Of a stretch of 64,000 nt of DNA, positions 51,819 through 61,440 are shown one piece after another; position 1 is the first letter of the stretch; each line of letters starts with the position of its first letter. Where the stretch lies: the NCBI GenBank assembly GCA_920105625.2, contig OV050030.1:235755889-235819888 (forward strand), written 5' to 3'. Origin of the DNA: Clusia tigrina. Taxonomy: Eukaryota; Arthropoda; Insecta; Diptera; Clusiidae. The notes below the pieces were generated by a model. That model had not been told where the DNA came from and did not search any database. It was given only the letters and a program-made list of their open reading frames with translations. The position numbers were made by a program, and so were the translations under genes.

Positions 51819-54029
51819 GAGAGAGGCTGCGACGCCGACTGATGCGTATAGGGGTAGATATAGCCATAGAGAAGGCAGCAGACCCCCCAATCGACAACGG
51901 CAGCGACTGAGATGCCTACAGAGACGCTGACAAGAGGCTGCGATGCCGACAGAGGCTGCGACGCCCACTGAGTTGCCGACTGAGGCAGATAGGGGTAGAT
52001 ATAGGCATAGAGAAGGCAGCAGACCCCCCAATCGAAAGCGGCAGCGACTGAGACACCTACAGAGACGCTGACAGAGGCTGCGACGCCGACTGAGGCAGAT
52101 AGGGGTAAATATTGGCACAGAGAAGGCAACAGACCCCCCCAATCAACAGGGGCAGCGACTGAGACGCCTACAGAGATGCTGACAGAGGCTGCGAAGCCGA
52201 CTAAGACTCCGACTGAGGCAGAAAGGGGTAGACATAGGAATAGAGAAGGCAGCAGACCCTCAATGAACAGCGGCAACAACTGAGACGAATACAGATATGC
52301 TGACAGAGGCTGCGACGCTGACTGAGATGCCGACTGAAACAGGTAGGGGTAGATATAGGCATAGAGAATGCAGCAGACCCCCAAATCGACAGCGGCAGGT
52401 ACTGAGACGCCTCAAGAGACGCTGAGAGAGGCTGCGACGCCGACTGATGCGGATAGGGGTAGATATAGCCATAGAGAAGGCAGCAGACCCCCCAATCGAC
52501 AGCGGCAGCGACTGAGACGCCTAGAGAGACGCTGACAGAGGCTGCGATGCTGACTGAGACGCCGACTCAGGCAGATAAGGGTAGACATAGGCATAGAGAA
52601 GGCAGCAGAACCCCAATCAACGGCGGAAGAGACTGAGACGCTTACAGAGATGCGGACAGAGGCTCCGACGCCGACTGAGATGCCGAATGAAAGAAGTAGG
52701 GGTAGATATATGCATAAAGAATGCAGCAGACCCCCCCAAACGACAGCGGCAGGTACTGAGACGCCTACAGAGACGCTGAGAGACGCTGCGACGTCGACTG
52801 ATGCGGATAGTGGTAGATATAGCCATAGAGAAGGCAGCAGACCCCCCAATCGAACACGGCAGCGACTGAGATGCCTACAGAGACGCTGACAAGAGGCTGC
52901 GACGCCGACTGAGGCAGATAGGGGTAGATATAGTCATAGAGAAGGCAGCAGACTCCCCCAATCGACAGCGTCAGCTACTGAGATGCCTACAGAGACGCTG
53001 ACAGAGGCTGCGAAGCCGACTGAGTTGCCGACTGAGGCAGATAGGGGTAGATATAGGCATACACAAGTCAGCAGACCCCCCAATCGACAGCGGCAGCGAC
53101 TGAGACGCCTACAGAGACGCTGACAGAGGCTGCGACGCCGACTGAGGCAGATAGGGGTAGATATTGGCATAGAGAATGCAGCAGACCCCCAATCGACGGC
53201 GACAGCGACTATGACGCCTAGAGAGACGCTGACAGATGCTGCGACGCCGACTGAGGCAGAGAGGGGTAGACATAGGCATAGAGAAGGCAGCAGACACCCC
53301 AATCGACAGTGGCAACAAATGAGACGCCTACATAGACGCTGACAGAGGCTGCGAAGCCGACTGAGGCAGAGAAGGGTCGATATTGGTATAGAGAAGGCAG
53401 CAGACCCCCCAATCGACAGCGGCAGCGACTGAGACACCTACAGAGGCGCTGACAGAGGCTGCGAAGCCGACTGAGACGCCGACTGAGGCAGATAGGGGTA
53501 GATATAGGTATAGACAGGGCAGCAGATGCCCCAATCGACAGCGGCAGCGACTGAGACGCATTCAGAGAGGCTGACAGAGGCTGCGACGCTGACTGAGACG
53601 CCGACTGAAGCAGATAAGGGTAGACATAGGCATAGAGAAGGCAGCAGACCCCCAATCGACAGCGGCAGCGACTGAGATGCCTACAGAGACGCTGACAAGA
53701 GGCTGCGACGCCGACTAACACGCCGACTTAGGCAGAGAGGGGTAGACATAGGCATAAAGAACGCAGTAGACCCCCAATCGAAAGCGGGAAAAAGTGAGAC
53801 GCTGACAGAGGCTGCGACGCCGACTGAGATGCCGAATGAAAGAGGTAGGGGTAGATATAGGCATAGAGAATGCAGCAGACCCCCCAATCGACAGCGGCAG
53901 GTACTGAGACGCATACAGAGACGCTGAAAGAGGCTGCGACGCCGACTGATGCGGATAGGGGTAGATATAGCCATAGAGAAGGCAACAGACCCCCAATCGA
54001 CAACGGCAGCAACTGAGGCGCCTACAGAT
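51819..54029 (+). repeat. Rearranged, diverged core-type block
   Basis: Monomers of core type in the usual order but with losses: CAATCAACAGGGGCAGCG near 52140, a diverged marker with CGGCGGAAGAGAC near 52620, and the ACACAAGTCAGCAGACC monomer near 53070. The offset to core copy 4 falls from about 9780 to about 9694, so monomers have been gained and lost. Single-base differences from the core copies are more frequent than those between units 1 and 2. No gene is present. Confidence 0.8.
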
Positions 54030-54755
54030 ACGCTGAGAGAGGCTGCGACGCCGACTGATGCGAATAGGTTTAGATATAGCCATAGAGAAGGCAGCAGACC
54101 CCCCAATCGACAGCGGCAGCGGCTGAGACGCCGACTGAGGCAGATACGGGTAGATATTGACATAGAGAAGGCACCAGACCCCTCCCAATCGACTGCGGCA
54201 GTGACTGAGACGCCTACAGAGACGCTGACAGAAGCTGCGACGCCGACTGAGGCAGATAGGGGTACACATAGGCATAGAGAAGGCAGCAGACCCCCTAATC
54301 GACAGCGGCAGCGACTGAGACACCTACAGAGACGCTGACAGAGGCTGCGACGCCGACTGAGGCAGATAGGGGTAGATATTGGCATAGAGAATGCAGCAGA
54401 CCCCCCAATCAACGGCGGCAGCGACTGAGATGCCTAGAGAGACGCTGACAGAGGCTGCGACGCCGACTAAGATGCCGACTGAGGTAGGTAGGGGTAGATA
54501 TTGGCATAGAGAAGGCAGCAGACCCCCCCAATCGACAGCGGAAGCGACTGAGACGCCTACAGAGACGCTGACAGAGGCTGCGACGCCGACGCCGACTGAT
54601 GCAGATAGGGCTAGACATAGGCATAGAGAAGGCAGCAGAACCCCAATCAACGGCGGCAGAGACTGAGACGCTTACAGAGATGCTGACAGAGGCTGCGACG
54701 CCGACTGAGAAGCCAACTGAGGCAGATAGGGGTAGATATAGGCATAGAAAAGGCA
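54030..54755 (+). repeat. Second copy of the unit start (matches 50440-51165)
   Basis: Matches the beginning of unit 3 at an offset of 3590, falling to 3584 after a 6-bp loss near 54595 (GACGCCGACGCCGACTGATG). It includes the marker CAATCAACGGCGGCAGAGAC at 54644. Unit starts that are 11.4 kb apart further left are only 3.6 kb apart here, so the higher-order unit has been shortened. Confidence 0.85.
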
Positions 54756-55580
54756 GCTGACCCCCCCAATCGACAGCGGCAGGTACTGAGACGCCTACAG
54801 AGACGCGGACAGAGGCTGCGACGCCGACTGAGATGCCGAATGAAAGAGGTAGGGGTAGATATAGGTATAGAGAAGGCAGCAGACCCCCCAATCGACAACG
54901 GCAGCGACTGAGATGCCTACAGAGACGCTGACAAGAGGCTGCGACGCCATCTGAGACGCCGAATGAGGCAGATAGGGGTAGATATAGGCATAGAGAATGC
55001 AGCTGACCCCCCAATCGACAGCGGCAGGTACTGAGACGCCTACAGAGACGCTGAGAGAGGCTGCGACGCCGACTGATGCGTATAGGGGTAGATATAGCCA
55101 TAGAGAAGGCAGCAGACCCCCAATCGACAACGGCAGCGACTGAGATGCCTACAGAGACGCTGACAAGAGGCTGCAACGCCGACAGAGGCTGCGACGCCCA
55201 CTGAGTTGCCGACTGAGGCAGATAGGGGTAGATATAGGCATAGAGAAGGCAGCAGACCCCCCAATCGACAACGGCAGCGACTGAGATGCCTACAGAGACG
55301 CTGACAAGAGGCTGCGACGCCATCTGAGACGCCGAATGAGGCAGATAGGGGTAGATATAGGCATAGAGAATGCAGCTGACCCCCCCAATCGACAGCGGCA
55401 GGTACTGAGACGCCTACAGAGACGCGGACAGAGGCTGCGACGCCGACTGAGATGCCGAATGAAAGAGGTAGGGGTAGATATAGGTATAGAGAAGGCAGCA
55501 GACCCCCCAATCGACAACGGCAGCGACTGAGATGCCTACAGAGACGCTGACAAGAGGCTGCGACGCCATCTGAGACGCCG
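54753..55580 (+). repeat. Short 619-bp tandem duplication
   Basis: The segment starting GCAGCTGACCCCCC at 54753 starts again at 55372 (offset 619) and matches to about 55580. A second overlapping repeat lies within it (CAATCGACAACGG at 54889 and 55262, offset 373). Copies share the CGCCATCTGAGACGCC and GATATAGGTATAGAG variants. The nested offsets indicate at least two successive local exchanges. Confidence 0.85.
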
Positions 55581-58540
55581 ACTGAGGCAGATAGGGGTAG
55601 ATATAGGCATAGAGAAGGCAGCAGACCCCCCAATCGACAGCGGCAGCGACTGAGACGCCTAGAGAGACGCTGACAGAGGCTGCGACGCTGACTGAGACGC
55701 CGACTGAGGCAGAAAGGGGTAGACATAGGAATAGAGAAGGCAGCAGACCCTCAATCGACAGCGGCAACAACTGAGACGCCTACAGATATGCTGACAGAGG
55801 CTGCGACGCTGACAGAGATGCCGACTGAAACAGGTAGGGGTAGATATAGGCATAAAGAATGCAGCAGACCCCCCAAACGACAGCGGCAGGTACTGAGACG
55901 CCTACAGAGACGCTGAGAGAGGCTGCGACGCCGACTGATGCGGATAGGGGTAGATATAGCCATAGATAAGGCAGCAGACCCCCCAATCGACAGCGGCAGC
56001 GACTGAGACGCCTAGAGAGACGCTGACAGAGGCTGCGACGCTGACTGAGACGCCGACTCAGGCAGATAAGGGTAGACATAGGCATAGAGAAAGCAGCAGA
56101 ACCCCAATAAACGGCGGAAGAGACTGAGACGCTTACAGAGATGCGGACAGAGGCTCCGACGCCGACTGAGACGCCAACTGAGGCAGATAGGGGTAGATAT
56201 AGGCATAGAAAAGGCAGCATACCCTCCAATCGACAGCGGCACCAACTGAGACACCTACAGAGACGCTGACAGAGGCTGCGACGCCGACTGAGGCAGATAG
56301 GGGTAGATATTGGCATAGAGAAGGCAGCAGACCCCCCAATCAACAGCGGCAGCGAATGAGACGCCTACAGAGACGCTGACAGAGGCTGCGACGGCGACTA
56401 AGACGTCGACTGAGGCAGAGAGGGGTAGACATAGGCATAGAGAAGGCAGCAGACCCCCAATCGACAGCAGCAACAAGTGAGACGCCTACATAGACGCTGA
56501 CAGAGGCTGCGAAGCCGACTGAGGAAGAGAAGGGTCGATATTGGTATAGAGAAGGCAGCAGACCCCCCCAATCGACAGCGGCAGCGACTGAGACACCTAC
56601 AGAGGCGCTGACAGAGGCTGCGAAGCCGACTGAGACGCCGACTGAGGCAGATAGGGGTAGATATAGGCATAGACAAGGCAGCAGATGCCCCAATCGACAG
56701 CGGCAGCGACTGAGACGCATTCAGAGAGGCTGACAGACGCTGCGACGCTGACTGAGACGCCGACTGAGGCAGATAAGGGTAGACATAGGCATAGAGAAGG
56801 CAGCAGACCCCCAATCGACAGCGGCAGCGACTGAGACGCTTACAGAGATGCTGACAGAGGCTTCGACGCCGACTGAGACGCCGACTGAGGCAGATAGGGG
56901 TAGATATAGGCATAGAGAAGGCAGCAGACCCCCCAATCGACAGCGGCAGCGACTAAGACACCTACAGAGACGCTGACAGAGGCTGCGACGCCGACTGAGG
57001 CAGATAGGGGTAAATATTGGCACAGAGAAGGCAACAGACCCCCCCAATCAACAGGGGCAGCGACTGAGACGCCTACAGAGATGCTGACAGAGGCTGCGAA
57101 GCCGACTAAGACTCCGACTGAGGCAGAAAGGGGTAGACATAGGAATAGAGAAGGCAGCAGACCCTCAATCGACAGCGGCAACAACTGAGACGCCTACAGA
57201 TATGCTGACAGAGGCTGCGACGCTGACAGAGATGCCGACTGAAACAGGTAGGGGTAGATATAGGCATAAAGAATGCAGCAGACCCCCCAAACGACAGCGG
57301 CAGGTACTGAGACGCCTACAGAGACGCTGAGAGACGCTGCGACGTCGACTGATGCGGATAGTGGTAGATATAGCCATAGAGAAGGCAGCCGACCAATCGA
57401 ACACGGCAGCGACTGAGATGCCTACAGAGACGCTGAAAAGAGGCTGCGACGCCGACTGAGGCAGATAGGGGTAGATATAGGCATAGAGAAGGCAGCAGAC
57501 TCCCCCAATCGAAAGCGTCAGCTACTGAGATGCCTACAGAGACGCTGACAGAGGCTGCGAAGCCGACTGAGTTGCCGACTGAGGCAGATAGGGGTAGATA
57601 TAGGCATACACAAGTCAGCAGACCCCCCAATCGACAGCGGTAGCGACTGAGACGCCTACAGAGATGCTGACAGAGGCTTCGACGCCGACTGAGACGCCGA
57701 CTGAGGCAGATAGGGGTAGACATAGGCATAGAGAAGGCAGCAGACACCCCAATCGACAGTGGCAACAAATGAGACGCCTACATAGACGCTGACAGAGGCT
57801 GCGAAGCCGACTGGGGCAGAGAAGGGTCGATATTGGTATAGAGAAGGCAGCAGACCCCCCCAATCGACAGCGGCAGCGACTGAGACACCTACAGAGGCGC
57901 TGACAGAGGCTGCGAAGCCGACTGAGACGCCGACTGAGGTAGATAGGGGTAGATATAGGCATAGACAAGGCAGCAGATGCCCCAATCGACAGCGGCAGCG
58001 ACTGAGACGCATTCAGAGAGGCTGACAGACGCTGCGACGCTGACTGAGACGCCGACTGAGGCAGATAAGGGTAGACATAGGCATAGAGAAGGCAGCAGAC
58101 CCCCAATCGACAGCGGCACCGACTGAGACGCTTACAGAGATGCTGACAGAGGCTTCGACGCCGACTGAGACGCCGACTGAGGCAGATATTGGTATATATA
58201 GGCATAGAGAAGGCAGCAGACCCCCCAATCGACAGCAGCAGCGACTAAGACACCTACAGAGATGCTGACAGAGGCTGCGACGCCGACTGAGACAGATAGG
58301 GGTAAATATTGGCATAGAGAAGGCAGCAGACCCCCCCAATCAACAGCGGCAGCGACTGAGACGCCTACAGAGATACTGGCAGAGGCTGCGAAGCCGACTA
58401 AGACGCCGACTGAGGCAGAGAGGGGTAGAAATAGGAATAGAGAAGGCAGCAGACCCCCAATAGACAGCGGCAACAACTGAGACGCCTACAGAGATGCTGA
58501 CAGAGGCTGCGACGCAGACTGAGATGCCGACTGAGGCAGA
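55581..58540 (+). repeat. Shuffled core-type monomers, two partial copies
   Basis: Contains two incomplete runs of core-type monomers, about 55700-57060 and 57060-58540. The markers GTCGATATTGGTATAGAG (near 56535 and 57825) and CAGCAGATGCCCCAATCG (near 56680 and 57970) each occur twice, about 1.29 kb apart. The same markers occur at 53375 and 53520 in the previous block. The C-run-less junction AGGCAGCCGA appears near 57383. No gene is present. Confidence 0.78.
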
Positions 58541-59369
58541 TAGGGGTAGATTTATTCATAGAGAATGCAGCAGACCCCCCAATCGACAGCGGCAGCTACT
58601 GAAACGCCTAGAAAGACGCTGACAGAGGCTGCGACGCCGACTGATGCGAATAGGTTTAGATATAGCCATAGAGAAGGCAGCAGACCCCCTAATCGACAGC
58701 GGCAGCGACTGAGATGCCTACAGAGACGCTGACAAGAGGCTGCGACGCCGACTAAGACGCCGACTTAGGCAGAGAGGGGTAGACATAGGCATAAAGAAGG
58801 CAGTAGACCCCCAATCGAAAGCGGCAACAAGTGAGACGCTGACAGAGGCTGCGACGCCGACTGAGATGCCGAATGAAAGAGGTAGGGGTAGATATAGGCA
58901 TAGAGAATGCAGCAGACCCCCCAATCGACAGCGGCAGGTACTGAGACGCATACAGAGACGCTGAAAGAGGCTGCGACGCCGACTGATGCGGGTAGGGGTA
59001 GATATAGCCATAGAGAAGGCAACAGACCCCCAATCGACAACGGCAGCGACTGAGATGCCTACAGAGACGCTGACAAGAGGCTGCGACGCCGACTGAGGCA
59101 GATAGGGGTAGAGTTAGGCATAGAGAAGGCAGCTGACCCCCCAATCGACAGCGTCAGCGACTGAGACGCCTACAGAGACGCTGACAGAGGCTGCGACGGT
59201 GACTGAGTTGCCGACTGAGGCAGATAGGGGTAGATATAGGTATACAGAAGGCAGCAGACCCCCCAATCGACAGCGGCAGCGACTGAGATGCCTACAGAGA
59301 CGCTGACAAGAGGCTGCGACGCCGACTGAGGCAGATAGGGGTAGATATAGGCATAGATAAAGCAGCAGA

Positions 59370-59378
59370 CCCCCCCCC
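59370..59378 (+). repeat. Extended C-run, 9 C, interrupted at its end
   Basis: Belongs to the same GATAAAGCAGCAGAC monomer type as the other long C-runs, but lacks the G before the run and is followed by ACCAATCG. Confidence 0.9.
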
Positions 59379-59418
59379 ACCAATCGACAGCGTCAGCGAC
59401 TGAGACGCCTACAGAGAC

Positions 59419-59508
59419 GCTGACGGAGGCTGCGACGCTGACAGAGGCTGCGACGCTGACAGAGGCTGCGACGCTGACAGAGGCTGTGACGCTGACAGAG
59501 GCTGCGAC
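59419..59508 (+). repeat. Local 18-bp repeat expansion, five units
   Basis: Five consecutive 18-bp units of type GCTGACAGAGGCTGCGAC. The first has CGGAGG and the fourth has CTGTGAC. The equivalent monomers at 37430 and 48830 have two units, so three were gained at this copy. This is the longest subunit expansion seen in the window. Confidence 0.95.
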
Positions 59509-59574
59509 GCCGACTGAGTTGCCGACTGAGGCAGATAGGGGTAGATATAGGCATACAGAAGGCAGCAGACCCCC

Positions 59575-59713
59575 CAACGGACAGCGGCAGCGACTGAGAC
59601 GCCTACAGAGACGCTGACAGAGGCTGCGACGGTGACAGATGCTGCGACGCCGACTGAGACGCCGACTGAGGCAGAGAGGGGTAGACATAGGCATAGAAAA
59701 GGCAGCATACCCC
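59575..59713 (+). repeat. Representative extended monomer, about 140 bp (12-bp plus 18-bp subunits)
   Basis: This copy is 139 bp. It carries both the extra 12-bp GACGCC/GACTGA unit and an extra 18-bp unit of type GCTGACAGAGGCTGCGAC, here in the variant form with GGTGACAGATGC. The C-run at its end is one base short, which gives 139 rather than 140. Monomers of this form are usually followed by the variant GTAGACATAGGCAT instead of GTAGATATAGGCAT, so the length class travels with a sequence class. Confidence 0.9.
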
Positions 59714-60299
59714 CAATCGACAGCGGCACCGACTGAGACACCTACAGAGACGCTGACAGAAGCTGCGACGCCGACTGAGACGCCAACTGAGGCAGATAGG
59801 GGTAGTAATAGGCATAGAAAAGGCAGCATACCCCCAATCGACAGCGGCACCGACTAAGACACCTACAGACACACTGACAGAAGCTGCGACGCCGACTGAG
59901 GCAGATAGGGGTATATATTGGCATAGAGAAGGCAGCAGACCCCCCCAATCGACAGCGGAAGCAACTGAGACGCCTACATAGACGCTGCCAATGGATGCGG
60001 TGCCGACTGAGACGCCGACTGAGGCATATAAGGGTAGATATTTTCATAGAGAAGGCAGCAGACTCCCCCAATCGACAGCGGCAGCGACTGAGACGCCTAC
60101 AGAGACGCTGACAGAGGCTGCGACGCTGACAGATGCTGCGACGCCGACTGAGACGCCGGCTGAGGCAGAGAGGGGTAGACATAGGCATAGAGATGGCATC
60201 AAACCCCCCAATCGACAGCGGCAGCGACTGAGACGCCTACAGAGACGCTGACATAGGCTGCGACGCCGACTGAGACGCCGACTGATGCAGATAGGGGTA

Positions 60300-61440
60300 G
60301 ACATAGGCATAGAGAAGGCAGCAGAACCCCAATCAACGGCGGCAGAGACTGAGACGCTTACAGAGATGCTGACAGAGGCTGCGACGCCGACTGAGACGCC
60401 AACTGAGGCAGATAGGGGTAGATATAGGCATAGAAAAGGCAGCATACCCCCAATCGACAGCGGCACCGACTGAGACACCTACAGAGAAGCTGACAGAACC
60501 TGCGACGCCGACTGAGGCAGATAGGGGTAGATATTGGCATAGAGAAGGCAGCAGACCCACCCAATCAACAGCGGCAGCGACTGAGACGCCTACAGAGACG
60601 CTGACAGAGGCTGCGACGCCGACTAAGACACCGACTGAGGCAGAGAGGGGTAGACATAGGCATAGAGAAGGCAGCAGAGCTCCAATCGACAGCGGCAACA
60701 AGTGAGACGCCTACAGAAACGCGGACAGAGGCTGCGACGCCAACTGAGATGCCGAATGAAAGAGGTAGGGGTAGATATAGGCATAGAGAATGCAGCAGAC
60801 CCCCCAATCGACAGCGGCAGCGACTGAGACGCTTACAGAGATGCTGACAGAGGCTTCGACTCCGACTGAGGCGCCGACTGAGGCAGAGAGGGGTAGAAAG
60901 AGGAATAGAGAAGGCAGCAGACCCCCAATAGACAGCGGCAACAACTGAGACGCCTACAGAGATGCTGACAGAGGTTGCGACGAAGACTGAGATGCCGACT
61001 GAAACAGGTAGGGGTAAATATAGGCATAGAGAAGGCAGCAGACCCCACAATCGACAACGGCAGCGACTGAGATGCCTACAGAGACGCTGACAAGAGGCTG
61101 CGACGCCATCTGAGACGCCGAATGAGGCAGATAGGGGTAGATATAGGCATAGAGAATGCAGCAGACCCCCCCAATCGACAGCGGCAGGTACCGAGCAGCC
61201 TACAGAGACGCTGAGAGAGGCTGCGACGCCGACTGATGCGTATAGGGGTAGATATAGCCATAGAGAAGGCAGCAGACCCCCCAATCGACAACGGCAGCGA
61301 CTGAGATGCCTACAGAGACGCTGACAAGAGGCTGCGACGCCGACAGAGGCTGCGACGCCCACTGAGTTGCCGACTGAGGCAGATGGGGGTAGATATAGGC
61401 ATAGAGAAGGCAGCAGACCCCCCAATCGAAAGCGGCAGCG
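60300..61440 (+). repeat. Further copy of the unit start and first linker
   Basis: Carries the marker CAATCAACGGCGGCAGAGAC at 60330 and follows 28262-29190, 39664-40580 and 51060-51800 in monomer order, including CGGCAACAAGTGAGACGCC and CGAATGAAAGAGG near 60700-60770. It then enters core-type sequence near 61270 without the rest of the linker. No gene is present. Confidence 0.83.

Larger units (their letters stand above)
58541..60299 (+). repeat. Linker-type block with C-run and 18-bp expansion
   Basis: The first part matches 53680-54010 at an offset of about 5037 (GACTTAGGCAGAGAGG, CGGCAACAAGTGAGACGCTG). It continues with the GATAAAGC monomer and its 9-C run (59370-59378), an 18-bp expansion (59419-59508) and two consecutive AAAAGGCAGCATACCCCC monomers near 59700 and 59820. 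No gene is present. Confidence 0.8.
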
